From assembly GCF_018139145.2 (NCBI RefSeq), contig NC_059477.1:27445502-27509501 (forward strand): 64,000 nucleotides of DNA, given 5' to 3'. The notes under the pieces are model-generated. The model had not been told where the DNA came from and did not search any database. It was given only the letters and a program-made list of their open reading frames with translations. A program made the position numbers and the translations under genes. Source of the stretch: Gymnogyps californianus (taxonomy: Eukaryota > Chordata > Aves > Accipitriformes > Cathartidae). This document shows, piece by piece, positions 25,750 through 39,606 of the stretch. Numbering within the stretch: the first letter of the stretch is position 1; each line of letters opens with the position of its first letter.

Positions 25750-26095
25750 GTTTGGCTAGAGACCTCCAGAGGTCCCCTTCAGAGCTGGAAAAGGTTGCTC
25801 AGGGCCTGTTCCGGTCCAGTTTTTAATATTTCCAGGGGTGGAGATCCCACAGCCTCTCTGGGCTAAACCACTCTCCCTGTGAATTTATTTTCTTTTTATC
25901 GAGACAGAACTTCCCTCACAGCAACTTGTCCCTGTTGCTTCTTGTCCTTTCGTGATGCCCCTCTGAGAAGAGACCTGCTCCATCCTCTCTAAACCCTCCC
26001 TTTGGAGAGTCAAATACAGCAATTAGCTCTTGCCCTCTCTTCTCCAGGTTGAACAAACCCAGCACACAGCCTCTCCTCATCGCTTGCTATCACAT
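25750..26095 (-). mobile_element. CR1 LINE 3' end (5'-truncated)
   Basis: Read on the plus strand, this carries the antisense order typical of the CR1 3' region. It has GGTTGCTCAGGGCCTG, then a 'ccaggggtggagatcccacagcctctctggg' block, a 'cccttgtcctttc' block, 'gagaagagacctgctccatcc', and finally CTTCTCCAGGTTGAACAAAC with 'cctctcctcat'. The element therefore points to the minus strand. It is truncated before the reverse transcriptase, as is usual for avian CR1, and encodes nothing. Confidence 0.85.
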
Positions 26096-29000
26096 GCTAG
26101 TTATTAAACAGACCTTTTATTAAAGAGTCTGATGTCTCACTCAGCAGTAGAGCGTGATTTTAGGTTTATAGCTGTGTGTTTATTTCCAAGAATATTTTAC
26201 TGGCCTGATGTACAAAGCTACTTAAACCTTAAAATGAAGTCATCGCTGCTGCAGAATAGAGCTTGCTAATTAATCCTTCACAAAAACACTACAGCTAAGA
26301 TCTCAAAGCATGAGCACCAGAGTAGCCCAATGAAAGGGCAGAGGGCTTTTAGGAAGATAACAGGAGGGATCCAGATCATGGGTTTGCCTGGGCATCAGAG
26401 CTGCATGAGCCAAGCTCTATCACGTTGCTTTGAAAGCAAGCGGACATTAAAGCCTAGGACGCTCCCACTCAAATAAACTAAATCTGGATTTTAAGCGCAG
26501 CCTCACTCTGCAAAGCAGCTCTATAAAAATGTCATTGTGGGACTTCCTGTTTATTGTTTCTCGCAGACTCCAGATGAAACCCATCCCACCAGAGAGAGCT
26601 GTTTTCTAACGAGCCTTCTGCAAACGCAGGTTCTCCTCCCTCACCCACCAGTTCTAAAACAAAGGGTCCAAATCTACCTCCCCAAACCCTATGCAACACC
26701 CTGACTTTTGGGATATCCGCCCAGTCAGAACCTGCTAATCCACTTTCTTGCTCTGTGCTGGATCCATCCTTCTCCACCAGCATCCGCCTCTCCCATGGGT
26801 CACTCTGTCCCAGTGGACACTGCTGGTGTGGCTGCAGGGGGGTATGGGAGCAGTCAAGAGCAAACACAGCCCTTATCTTAGGCAATAAACCAGTTAGTTA
26901 CTCACTTTTTTACCTACAAGAACAGCTGTGAGCTGGAGTAAAGCCTACTTACCTTCATTGCTGGGATTTTTCAGAAGAGCCTAAGAGAACCAGGAGCCTG
27001 TGCACTACAGGCATTCAAAGGCAAATGAGTACATGATTTCTTACAGCATTTTTAACTCTCCCAGCCTGCAGCAAGTACAGCCCAATTCTGACCCTTTAAA
27101 GGAAGCGAATGCACAACAACGGGTGTTGTTTTTCCGCAGTGTCTTTTGAAAGTTGAACCACACTTTAAATCACTTTGATGATGCACACACACTAATTTGT
27201 CCTGAGAACAAAGAGAGAGCGTCCCCCCCAAAAGACAGAAATATCTGCTTCACTTCAAACTTGCTTTTTTTTTAATATGCTGGTTAAATCTTAACTCTTA
27301 AACCTCAGCCAGGTCGGAGGGTGAACAGTACGCATCCCCAGAAAGAAGGGGACTTGATGAGGAAAATTATGTCCTGCAGCACGTGGGACTGTATACCTGC
27401 CAGCTGGAACAGTAACAGGTAACAACATGAATGTATGGATGCACTATAGCTGTAAAGGAGCAGCAAGCACAATTTGAGCAATGTTTGTGCACACCTTGGG
27501 CAGAACTGCTCCTTGCTTATAGCAGGCAGGCTGGGGAAACAGCAGCTCTTCCAGGGAAACAGCTTTCAAGACCCCAGGGCTTGTGCTCCAAAGTGGACCG
27601 AAAAAAGAGGAAGATGTCTTCCAAAACAGCAGGACACAGACACAGGAAATAAAAACTGTACAAAAAATAGTTATTGTATCTAGCCACATTAGTAAGGCTG
27701 AAAAATAGCTAAAAATTCTGAATATAAGATCATGCCGGTACCAATCAAGACACCAATGCAGCAAAGAATAAAATATGGTGTTACTGGCCAGGAGAAATGG
27801 CAAGATGCAGTCAGGTGAAGAGGGGAAAAAGGGGTTGGATTATGTGATCTTGTCTGCTGAAGGCCCAAAACAATCCCAAAGGATCTTTCCTGAGCAATTT
27901 GCTGGATTTGCTGCTCTGGGCCTGACGTGAGCAGTGCCGGAGGGATTGCAGGGACAGGGTTGCTCCCTTAGCTCGCTTGCCCTCTGCTGGATGCCAGGAG
28001 CTCGGCCAGCCCAGCCCGATACCCAGAGCACCAGGGTTAAAGTCAGCTCTTTCACAGTCCAGTGTTGCATTTCTGCAGGGCGGCGTGCACTGGGAACTGC
28101 AAGGGAAGGGGGTAGGGAAAAGCTGAACACAAGGTATGGCAAAGCTAGAAACTGGGATACAGAAAGTGATGGAGGGCGAGTTAAAAAAAGAAGAAACATC
28201 TTCCTCTTGCCGCTTGTACCTCTCTGAATTGCCCAATGATGTCTCAATGAAACAAGCTTTTCTAGCTCAGGTTCTCAAGATTTGGGGTTCGTTCTTCCTG
28301 AAGGAGATTAATGCTGCTTTCTAGTGCTGCATTAACGTGCCTAGAAGAGCAAGAGGTGGATGTCAGGAGGGTACTGCCATCCTTCTGTCCAAGCAGGACT
28401 GCCTGGCCCCACGGAGACGAGATGGGGGCACAGCTGGAGCTATGAGAAGATGTCCAGCTTTCAAACTCCTCCAGCCACTTAGCCACTGCAGAAACAACCC
28501 CCAGCCCAATGGCTTTTGTGGGCCAGCCTGACCCAGCAGAGCATAAACACAAAAGATCTCCTAGGAAATAGATTCTGCGTCCCTTAATTTCATGGGACAG
28601 GTCAGGGCAGGGAGCTGCATGGGAGCCAGCCAGGATTCCTGTATACACACACCAGCAGCAGCCTGCACATGAGCTCCCACGAGGTTTAAATCATAGTCTG
28701 TGGGAAAACGTCAGCTTCTTTAGACAAACTATTCACATCAAAAAAATCAAAGGTAGTGATAAGCACCTGGAGAGGTTTGGAGAGGTAATAGCAAGCTCAG
28801 CATGATCCACATGGCACCGTGATATCTGCTGTTTCGTCTGCATCCTCCCAGACAGGTAGAGTCTTTCTTAGGACACCTTGCAGATCCCCCACTGCTGCGA
28901 ATTCACTGGAAAACCTACCCTGGTGCGGCAGAGATGGGACCCAACCATGCGGTTTCTTATACCCAACACTGCTGCTTGTAAAAACACCACGGTTGCCCTC

Positions 29001-29348
29001 TACACCTGCTTTTCTCCTGCAAAAGCAAGTAGATGCTCACACTCCAGCATGATGGTAACGTCTCACATGAGGACAAAGGGTGTCACTGCATAGACGTTGC
29101 CATTTTGCCAATAAACACAGTCATTACTCAAAGAACGGCAAAAGCACAGTGAACAGTATGAATGCTCGGTAAACCGGTTCACCACATTGGTCTGAACTGG
29201 GAAGAGCTGTGAGAGATCAGCTTGCCAAATCCTCCACTGGAGTCCTTCCAAATTACCCAAGCCAGCCAGGACAGCGCAGCTTGGCCGGGAAGCTGATGGG
29301 ATGGGGCGTTTGCAGGCAGCTGGACTTCCCCTGTGTCTAGACTGACTT

Positions 29349-29361
29349 GGGGGGGGGGGGG
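29349..29361. repeat. poly(G) run, 13 bases
   Basis: Thirteen G in a row in intergenic DNA. Confidence 0.95.
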
Positions 29362-32300
29362 TTGCACTCCGTGACTCACCCCAGGCACCTGGCATCATGG
29401 CAGTGGCCTCCACTCTCCCCCGCAAAACCTAGCAGCCAGGGTGGAGGAGGTTGTGTGCATGATCCCAAGGAGAACCAGTCTGCAGCTGGGCCTGGGTGCT
29501 GAGATGCTCTGGCTGGGGACCAGGCAGTCTGGCTGCAACCTCTGCACCTGGCTCTGAGAGCACGGGCTTCACTGTGCTTCTGTCCATGCCCTGTTCTGTA
29601 CCTAACTCGTGGGATCACAGGGGACATGACTACTCTACCTGAGCTTGTCCCCAAAATGGGACTTATCTGCTAGCCACGTTACTCGCACACGAACACATGC
29701 CCCACGTGAGGCCTGGAGCCCTGCAGCCGAGATCCAAGACTTGGTTCAAATGCTCTGGGTGATCAGAGACACTGCTCCAGTCCTGGACAGACACCCAGAG
29801 CCTGAGCTCTTTGGCAGGTCCTTTGAACATGAGCAGGTCAGAGCTCTGGGTATCTCATTTCAAACCCACTCTTGAACTGGCAGTATGGATGTCACAGCTA
29901 GTTTGTGGCTGCCACAGCCTTGTGTGAGCCCAGAAAGTCTAGCAGGGCTATACTTCACACTGGGTCAATAAAGCTACCGTCCCGTGGGACAGCAATAAAC
30001 TGTCCCCAGAAAATAACAGCTCTGCTGGTGTAACTGCACTGGGGACTTCAGTGAGCCTAGCTAAAGCCACTCACAAATCACATCACCCCCCACCCCTGAC
30101 CCGCATAGCTCTGCGGGTAAAAGTCTGTACCATTGCTCTGGCCAGAAACATTAGACATAACAAATGTATTTTTAAAACAAGGGGGAGGAACATTTTTCAG
30201 GCCTAGGGGGTAGAGGATGTTGGCTTGAACTGCAGGAGAAAGTTCAAGGTCAAATCCTCCCGCATGCAAACCAGCTCCTCCGGCAATGCTTTGCAGCAGT
30301 GCCAAGTATCAGCCCCTATTCTAACGTCTTCCACACAAGTACCTTTCTGCTTTGGGCACACACATATTTCTGAAAAATTCAGGCTGTAAATCAGTTCTGC
30401 TCCTAGCTGGTGAAGTCCTCAAGGTAAGGACAGTGTCCAAATAATACCTGAAAACTACATGACAGAAAGCTGGGTGATGCTGCCTTTCTCACACCAAGAT
30501 GTGGGTGCACCGGCCCATGCTTCTCATTCAGGATCCCAATGGAAGGTTTGGGCTTCATAATTCTTGTTATCACCTTTGTTCCAAGACTGGGACAGACAGA
30601 TGGACAGGTGGACAAGCGGGTCATATATCAGTAAAATGGATCACATTTAGAGCATCTCTGACTCTTCACCATGGCTTCATCCCACTGGGAAGCCAACCTG
30701 AAAGACCCTGGACCACTCTCAAGGGACGCCTATCCAAAACCCCTTTCCCAACACAGATTGCCCAAAGCCTTATTATTTGTGGTAGTTGAACCAACCAACC
30801 AAAGGGCTACTTTGTGGAATGAGCTCCAGTCAGCTGACAAAAGCAAGAGCTGAAACCAGACTGAAGTCCTATCATCCTGGGCCTCACTGCCAACAAATGT
30901 AGATTTATGAGCTGGTTTTCTTGGGTTTTTAAGTAGTTTATTCACCTCCTCATTGGAAGAGAGGCAAGTGGTTGACTGTAGGGAAGGAAGTGATGAAGCC
31001 AACCCCACTTACAATGTTTTGTTGATCTCACTCATCTCCCCAGCCTGAGCCACAGCAGATACTGCACAAGTTACATGTGTAAGACAAAGTTATCTCTTCA
31101 AATATGTTTAATTCGGCATTTTGGTGAGCAGTATTTCCTGCAATGAAACCTCCTCTTGTAGGTATGCTTCCTCCCCTGAAGAAATGTCCTGGTGTACCGC
31201 AGATTAATCACTGACCCCTGGGCATGGTGTTCCTTCATTTTTATTATAGTAAACTATTTTCAGGAAAAATACTGCATCAGGAAATTAACTGCACTACAGA
31301 TGCTAAAAAATGTATCTTGTATGGCTCAAAGCAATCAGCTTGGCCATTTTTCTGCTGTACCCATTTTCAGTTCCTTGCCACCCTTAAAAACGATTGAGGA
31401 AGGTGCATAATAGAGGTGCTGAAATTTTGTCCTGAGGTCTTTACCTGCTCTTTAATTCAGCTGAATCCTCAACAGAATATTTTTCATGTGCCTGTCCAAA
31501 AGCAGTCCACCATTCAAGAGCTTACCCAGCTACCTGTGACTTCAAAGCACTCTTGTTAATGGCTTTCTTTATAGTGTTCCTCACTGCATAGGTGTCCCAC
31601 GCACTTCCCAAAGGTTTTGGGGAGGCAGTCACCCTGGGGCAGCACTTGGCAGCCCCTCAGCAGGGCTGAGCAGAGCCCCGCAGCTGGAGGGGGAAGCTCT
31701 GGACATCTCACAGGAACACGCCGTCAGCGCGGCAGCATGCCAGAGTCAACACTTGTGCTGACCTTCAACTGCGAGCAAGAAAATCCTGTAACAGAGACCG
31801 TGCCACAAACATCTGTGCTCTCGCCGTGGCCAGGTGAAATTACTGTAATGGGCTGCTAATTGGCCTCTCCCTGAAACCGGTCCAGGGGCAGCAGCGCTGA
31901 GGATTGTGCAGTACAGGAGCAGTTGTTGCAATCCCCAACGTGCTCCCCATCCAGGCAGCCCCGCTCCTGGGGACTGTGTTCACCAGCTGAGCTTGCAGTG
32001 GGTCACCTTCACACCTCCCTAGATCAGCCAGGGTCACCCCATCTCCAATGAGGTCCTTCACTCCAGGACTCTCTGCTTGGAGGAGATCTGATGGGCTGAG
32101 CCATCCCGTCCTCCAGGCTGCCCGCAGAGATCCGCCAGTGGCTGACTGGCCCACAGGGAAGAGATCCTTCCCTTGATAGCTCTCCTTGCCCTACAGACAC
32201 AGATCTCCTGGTGCCTGGTGATTAGAGAGCAGCTCCCAGTACCAGGTTCTCCTCCGCTGCCTGGCTGTATGCTGGGACACACTGGCTTCATGTCCAAATT

Positions 32301-33339
32301 TTTCAAATATTTTGCTTTGTGGTTTTTCATGCAGCGCTCAAGGTATTTTGCAAAAGACACCTTATAAATTGACTCAATAAATACACATAAACCACCATGT
32401 TTAATCCTTCCTTTCACATTCTTCTTTTCCTTATTAAAATGTCCCCAACCTACTGACTCCCTCCCCACCCTGTGTTTAGGCCAGTCCAGTCCAACTTAAA
32501 ATACTTTTGGCTTCTACAGGAAGACTGGAAAATGACTATTTTATTTCAAGGAAGCTTGTTTTGGACTAAAATCAGGCCTTCTAAATGGTCGAAGCAAAGA
32601 ATGGCTGTAAGGACTATCACATCAGGTGCACAAAATAACAACAGCGTGGTGGTGTTTTCATGCCAAGGGGCCCAGTACCATACAACAAGACCTCCACTCA
32701 CCAGCCCTTCCTCATTGGAGCATCCTGAATGGGAAAAAGTACATACAAAAAAAGAACAAATTCTCAGGGATAGAGAGGCTAAAGGACACCCAGACATGGG
32801 TTGAGCAGTGTGGGTGCAGCCTTGGGGACAGGCAGGACCTGCCCACACCAATGGTGGGACTGTCTCCCTTGTATGGGTCAAAAAGGTGCCTGACTGCAGT
32901 GAATGACTCCTAAAAGGCAGGTTCAGCCCCTCCAAAAACCAGATCAGATGGGCACTGGTTTGGAATTAACTTTAGAGGAAGATCCATCAAACCTGCTTTG
33001 GTTTCCTTGTCGCCATGGTGTTTGCATCATATCCAGCACCAGGGATACTCAGCCACCCAACAACTGTCTGCTTTCATCAGCCCCCAGCTCCCATCTTCTC
33101 CTTGCAGCACAGCTCTGCTCAGCACTGATGGACCATCTCCAGGCCCTCCATGCATTAAAGAAGTAATGGGACAAGCCAACAAGGAGAAGAAGCGAAGGTC
33201 AAATTGTGATGATGGCAGTGCAGCCTGCACTGGCTCATGCTCTGCACCTCATAGGTTTCCTCCAGCAGCTGAGAGATGGAGAGAGAAGTACTAGAAGAGC
33301 ATTTTGTACATCACCAGGTAATACCCGAGCGTTTAGGAT

Positions 33340-33405
33340 TTCCCCTGCCACCAGGTGACAGACCCTCATCTGAAAAATGAGAATTAAGCTTTGTTACCTG
33401 CCTCA
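33340..33405 (+). mobile_element. MIR-like SINE relic
   Basis: The order CCTCATCTGAAAAATGAGAA, TTAAGCTTTGTTACCTGCC and TCACAG matches the central/3' MIR block (catctgtaaaatg-gaataa-tacctacctcacag). It is the clearest of the three MIR-like pieces in the window. It is short and highly diverged elsewhere. Confidence 0.55.
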
Positions 33406-36400
33406 CAGCCATGGGACACAGTGGGAGACTCATGCCATCTGTAGGGGCAAGGGGGCACCTTCATCTGACAGGGCTCTGGGTGACAAGCCCCAGAGTTTAA
33501 TATCCATGCTCTTTAAAAAGCACAAAGCTTCTAAATAGAGTCTTATCAGCCAAGAGGTCAGAGCAGCTGAGAGACCACACTAGCCCAGATTTTGTTCCTG
33601 GAGCCCTAACCCTGTGGTTTAACTTTCTTAAGATTCCTTTAAGGATCACAATGTTCTGGCCAAGAGACCTTTGGGACCTCTTGGATAAACGTGGGCATTT
33701 CTTGTATTCATTACCAGCCTCTGGCTGCATTAATACCTTAGCTATTTCATCACAGGCCTCTCATGCCTGTTAATATGTCTTTTGGACTCATTTCAGCCCG
33801 CAAGCCTCCCAGTTCCACAGTTTTGCTGAACAGCTTCGTCCTTTTTCAGAAGGAGCTGAGCACTGTGGTCTGGAGGTTAAAGCCCTGGAGGCCTGTGCAT
33901 GGGACGGCTGGCCTCCATCCCTGGCTCGCTGCAGCCCGGGCACCCCTTTTACCCTTTCCATCCCTCTGAGCCCAACGGAGAAAACCCGGCGGCAGCAGGG
34001 TGACCTGGCCTGTGGTGTTTGCGGGAGTGGGAATTACCTGTGTACGGGTGCATTCACGTGCATCTAATGTTCTCACTTCTTCACTGATAACCCAAAACAT
34101 CATGGCAGCAGTGAGGCCAGGCACGACGCTGGCTCAGCCAGCTGCATCCAACACTTGTGAAGCTTTACTGCAAGACCTGAAAGGCAGAGAGATCAGGCTG
34201 TTTTGTCCGAGAAGTGAAGGGATAAACCCAGCTTTTGACACAACTCTAATTATTTAAAGATGGCCACAGGCCCAAATGGAGCTTTGTCTTCAAGGTCTAA
34301 AAGGGGAAAGACCTAAGAGTCCTTTTCATGGGATTTTTCTGGGTTTTTCTTTGCGGAAATAGGGGTCAGGGAGAGCCTGCAAGCAGAGCCAGAGAGAGCA
34401 AACCCAAGCCCATGTGCTCAACGAAAACCAAGCCTTGAGAAGTGGGCACGGCAATGACCTTCAATGCCTTCTGCGGAAGATGCACAGAGCAGATGAGGAC
34501 CAGAGTCCAGTCTCTGCTCCGTGCGCTCCTGGTGGCTTCCCTGCCCATCTCCCAGGACAGCCATCCTCACCCCCTTTCCCTTGGAGGTACAGAAAAACTG
34601 GAGCTCATGTGCAGCCTGGGGTTTCTCACCTCTGTGCAAATGAATCCCACTGGGGCCAAAACCCCAAGACTTGGGTCATGGGAGTTGGCAACTAAATGAG
34701 TCAGGCTGGCCAGCTTGCACTGGCAAGGTTGTGGCACCGTCACCAGGCTGTTTGAGAGGGACCTTCCAGGCAGCTGGCTTTGGCCACCTAAGCGTGGAGG
34801 TTTTGTTCGTCTCTAAGGCTTTTAACAGTGGTTTAATGAACAATTAGCCAAGCTGGTCAGGAAGAAAGGTTGTTCAAATGTTGTTGCTTTTCCCTGCTAA
34901 AAAATGTCATTATCCTTGACTTCTTTTTAACATGTTTCTCAGGTTTAGGATGATGAAACAAAACCTCCAAGGCTTTCAGCAAAGGCCCATAAATTTGTTT
35001 TAAAAGAAAATAACCTCAGAGTTGGGGTTATTTGGTCAGTTTCCCATAAAAAATCTAGGAAAAAAATCCTCAGAGAGAGATGTGCGCTGTTTGAAATGCT
35101 CAGTTTCACAAAAAGGACTGGTTTTCATTGTAGAAAAACAATTTCTGTAAGAAAATTGGAAGCACGTCTGATGAGATGGTTCATACGGGTTTGGTTCAAT
35201 AGGAGCTACTGGATCTGGTATACTTATATTCTTACCTTGTCACACTCTTTCTGAAACTGTCAGTAAAGGAACCTGCATCCTATAACCAGGTAACTAAACA
35301 AGATTGACACATCTTTGCTCTTTTCATTTTAGACAGGGATTTGTTGTTGTTCTTGAAGGCCTTAATTTGCAGTATTCAACAGCTTAACAATTTCCTCACG
35401 CCTTCTGCTCATTAATTGCATCAATGAAAGGAATGCGTTTGATTTATATCAATCTACGTCAAAAACCGTCATGAGTGACACTTTTTAATAAGAACAATGT
35501 ATTCAGCAATAAGAGAAATGTCACAGTGCTTTCCAGGATGACAATAAACTGATAGATCTTGGAGTTTTTAAAGCAGGGATAAGGTAAATTAATTCGGATT
35601 GTTCCTCCTGGTGCCAAGTCTGAACCTGATGCCTTGCCAAATCTACTATAGAAGTGCAAATTGGTGAGGAAAAGCAATGAAAGATATGAACTTGTCACTT
35701 ACTTTACTGTTGCTCCAGACAGGATCTCAAACCACCTTCTCCAAAACAGCTGGCTCCATGGCACACACATCCTACCCAAAGAGAAATCCTTGAAGAAAGT
35801 CTTCCACCATGGTCTACCCAAACACGCTTTTTTTCCTCAGCCCTTCAAGGGAGCAAGGACAGGTCTCTCCTGAGTGTGAGTTGCAGGTGATGACTTCAAG
35901 GACCTTACCTATAGGTAGGAGAGCAAGGAAGGAGGAACTGGAAAGGATATTGACACTTCTGCAGGCCCAATGAAACCTTTCACAAGGCCAGAGATGCAGA
36001 TAAAGTGTCTTATTGCTATCCAAAATATATAGCACCTCTCCTGCCCTCACATTTAAGGAAAGGACCAGAGGTTGCATTAGGCAGACAATGTCTGGTTCAA
36101 AAGAACTATCTGACCATGCTTTTACCTATTGGCAAGCCCACAAAATACCCAGATCTGCTTGCCTTTCTTCCCATAGATGTTGTTGTGCAGGTCTGATCAC
36201 TGCAAACAGTTCCACACTGGTGGCTCTGGAAACTTCATCCATTTGTGCCTAGAGGAGAAGCCAGCCAGCTGAGCCAGCACAAGCTTCAGTCCAGACAGGA
36301 ACAGAGAAAGAGGAGCCTGTCTTTTACCAGTGCCCTCTGCAGACACATCTGTTGAGCTGAGTTTTGGAGCTGGGACTGAAGTATATGGGAAAGAAAATGA

Positions 36401-36866
36401 CTGAGAACGAAAGGTGGAGGGGGAGGACAGGTTCAGAGATGTAACTTCAAATCTGAAAGTGTGACGTGAACCATTCAGCCCGTCAATGACACAACCCCAG
36501 GGTGACTTGGTTGGGGCGATAATTATGCACATGGAGAAGAGAACAGGTAGATGGGGGCTTTTCAGCCTGACAGACTGCATCATAATGCAATCCATGGTAT
36601 AGCAGCAAAACTGGCCAAACGCAGCCTAGAAATAAGCTTGGTAGAAGAAATCGCCCATTGGCACAACTCACCGATGGCTGTGATGGCTTCTCCATCACTG
36701 ATAGTTAAGAACAGCGGGTGGATATTTTCTTATGAAACCTGCTCTTGCAGTCTTGAAAAATTCTAGCACTAGGACTATTCCGGAGACTGGATGATCAATA
36801 TCCCCTTCATCTTACCTGAGCTACTGCTCACCCAGCTGCTGTGGACCACTTGAGATGACCAAGACA

Positions 36867-36890
36867 ATCAGTTCATAAAAATGAACTGAT
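36867..36890. repeat. Perfect hairpin, 10-bp arms and AAAA loop
   Basis: Arms ATCAGTTCAT and ATGAACTGAT are exact reverse complements around a four-A loop. No U-tract or promoter is associated, so it is described only as an inverted repeat. Confidence 0.95.
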
Positions 36891-37164
36891 GACCTACATT
36901 TCAGTGAAGGACTCTCTGCTTCAGCACCAGGCTCCTGAACAATGCAACTTGCTGGCCAGATATTTCTCTCCCTCTGCCTAACCCATCAGCTCAGAAACCA
37001 GCCAGAAGAGACCAAAATGATCACTCAGTCTGAACTCTTGCACAAAACAGACCACAGAGCCCGCCCCAGTAATTCCTGCATGAATACACTGCAGTCCTCC
37101 GGAGCCACTGGGAATACAGGGCTGGAAACAATAGCTTCGAAAGAGCAAATCAAACTTATAAAAC

Positions 37165-37184
37165 AAAAAAAAAGGGGGGGGGGG
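37165..37184. repeat. poly(A)9 then poly(G)11
   Basis: A simple-sequence junction of nine A followed by eleven G. Confidence 0.95.
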
Positions 37185-38289
37185 CAATAAAAGTCATGAT
37201 GAGGCAAGGAGGTAATTATATGTGATAGCAGGGTTTCTTTAGCTGGGGACCAGCAAGAGACACTGTCTGCATCCTACCCCTGGGATGAGCATGACAGAGC
37301 AGTTTGTGCTGCAGAGAATTAAAAGTCTCCAGACGGGAGAAAGGTGAGGGAAAAGGCAGCAATCCGAGATGGGGCCGGGCCTAACTCAGACACGCACAAG
37401 TCATTAAGCTAATGTCTCTTAGCTAATTGCACGCACAGAGACATATCCTGCAAGGAAAACAGCCTGAGAAACAGCCTCATGGAATGGGCATTAAACAAAC
37501 GCATTAAGCAGGGGAACAGTAATCCTTTTTCGATGCCAGCAGGGTGTGAGGCATTTCTCATCCACAGGACCGCAGCCATTAAGTCACGCTCAGCCCACGG
37601 GAATCCCACAGAAGCAAGAAACTGCAAGAAGCTACAAGCCCCCCCATCATTGCTTCATGTACAAAGGCTCAGGGCAAAGAGGAAGAGATCTGGCTGATGA
37701 TACGTGTGTGCTGTTAAACGTACCTCCCTGGAAAGGACTGCAAGCCCTAGGTTTAGATTTAGTAATAAAATCATGAAATGGGAGCAGAGGAAGGAGGCCA
37801 AGACTTCTGGGTATTGTTTGCAGCTCTGCCAGTGTTTGCTCAGTGATTCAACCCAGCGTTATTGGGTCTTTTAGAAACAGGCCATGAGTTATCCACACCA
37901 TTCGTTCCTTCCCTCTCTAGAAAACCCCCAACCCAGGAGGGTGAACATGGGGGAACAGCATTTTTCTTGATTAAACCGTTCAGCCTCCCAGGTTCCCCTG
38001 TCTTTTCTCATGCCAGTTATATGTAAGCCTCAAGCTTCTCCAAGCAGAAATGGAAGATGCATAGCCTGATGCCCTCAGACATCAGTGCTTGAAAGGTAGG
38101 ACCTGCTGTTTTTCAAAGCCAAAGCCTGAAGGGACATCAGGAGAACAGTCTGCTTTCACTCCTCCAAACAGTGTCAGCTCTCCCCAAGCCATTTTTGTCA
38201 AGCGTTTGCCTAATCTCCAACTTGTAACTTCCAGAGATGACATTACTACCACCTTACTTCATCACTATGTGGCCATCCTTGTTGCAGGG

Positions 38290-38620
38290 AAGCTGTTCCT
38301 ATCGCAGAATTGTAGAATTTTGTAGCTGGAAAGGACCTCTGGAGGTCTCTGCTCCAACTCCAACTCAAAGTAAGGCCAACCAGATCTACTTGGCCAGACC
38401 TTGTCCAACCAACACCTAACCTGTATCTCTCTTGCTGCAGTTTCAACCATCACTTCTTGTCAGGTCTGCAATGGATACAGAGAACCGATGAGACCCTTTC
38501 ACCTTACAGCAAAATCTTTTGTGTATTTAAAAAAATGTTTTTAAAAAGCCTTTCCTTCTTCAGATCCTTTAGCCTTTCCTCATACGTCATGTTTTTGAGA
38601 GTGCTCATCTTTTACGCCTG
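38290..38620 (-). mobile_element. CR1 LINE 3' end including terminal repeat
   Basis: The plus strand shows the antisense CR1 signature: AGAATTGTAGAAT (remnant of the terminal octamer repeat), then 'ctggaaaggacctctggaggtc', 'ctccaactcc', 'cacttcttgtcaggtctgcaatggatacagagaac', and finally TTTAGCCTTTCCTCATACGT. This resembles the CR1 subfamily with the 'ctgcagtggatacagagaac' block. The element points to the minus strand, is truncated at its 5' side and has no coding capacity. A 166-codon plus-strand open frame through it is fortuitous. Confidence 0.88.
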
Positions 38621-39576
38621 CCTCCCACAAACAATTGCTAGTCTCCAGCCATGCAGATTGTGGAGCTGCCAACCTCATGAAGACTACTGTGGTTGTAAAT
38701 GGGAAGAGTTAGAAGCACGTGCCTCCACAGGCTTCCTCCATGGAGAGGAGAAGACAGAAGAAAGGCAGGCAAAGCAGAAACAGCTCATCAGATGCTCTGA
38801 ACACCAGCCTTCCCTTGGGCCCCTTCTCCTCATGTCTCCAACAACCTCGAGCATGAAGATGCAAAAAAACCCCAAGTGCTCAGTTCAGCTGTTGATAGCT
38901 GTGGTACTTCTTGCTGTGCCAACAATGTTGCATGCCCCAGCTCTTCCCCAGGGCTAGCAGCATAAAAGAGTGGAAAACCTAACTCACGAGACATTACTGT
39001 TATTGTTTTCTAACAGGGATGTGCTAAAAAACCCTCCACCCAGAGGAAAGCCCTTTTGTGCCATGAAGAGGCCAAACACAGTCCAACTGCTGACCAGCAG
39101 ACTGGGAGGAGAGGCTCATGGCGAGATGTGTTCCTCAAGATCCAGAAAAGTTAAGACCAGGTCTCCCTTGGCTATAAGCCCACTCTTGGGTATCCTCTGC
39201 TCTACAAATCCCTTAGCTGCATCACCCCATCCTCTTCCCAGTCCTGTCCTGGGAGCTCTGCTTCACCATCCTTCCTTGCCTGTCCCCATCCCCCAGAGCA
39301 TTTGTCACCTTCCCAACCACGAGAAAACCCCTCATTCGACTTCTCTTCAACCTGCCCTAGTCCCACATTCTCCCCACGTCCTACCCCTCCCCAAACACAC
39401 ACGCATTTTAGGGTTGAGAAACTCCAGTCAAACAGGAGGTGCTTTAAGAGAACAGGGCTTTGAAAAGAAAGGGCCTTGCCATGTTAACTAGAGGCGCCTG
39501 CCAGCCAACAGCCCAGCCCCTGAACGCGCAAGGAATTTTGACCTCACATAGTGAAATTTCCTAGAACTTTAAACCT

Positions 39577-39606
39577 TTGTTGTTGTTGTTGTTGTTGTTG
39601 TCGTCG
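39577..39606 (+). repeat. (TTG)8(TCG)2 microsatellite
   Basis: Eight TTG units are followed by two TCG units. It is a simple trinucleotide repeat, likely polymorphic. Confidence 0.95.

Larger units (their letters stand above)
26096..38289. other. Intergenic, no gene seen
   Basis: About 12 kb of mostly unique sequence. AT-rich, low-CpG patches near 26.1-26.5 kb (many TTAAT/TAATTA motifs) and 34.9-35.6 kb stand out by eye. Simple repeats include poly(G) at 29,349 and an A/G run at 37,165. One MIR-like relic lies near 33.35 kb and a small hairpin at 36.87 kb. No reading frame shows family similarity. Confidence 0.6.

Noticed and set aside
29990..30060. Possible ancient SINE ('gctggtgtaactgcactgggg')
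   Set aside because: Only about 30 bases recall widespread amniote repeats; too short to support without a library search.
38457..38957. 166-codon plus-strand open frame
   Set aside because: The first part is antisense CR1 sequence; the rest shows no family resemblance.
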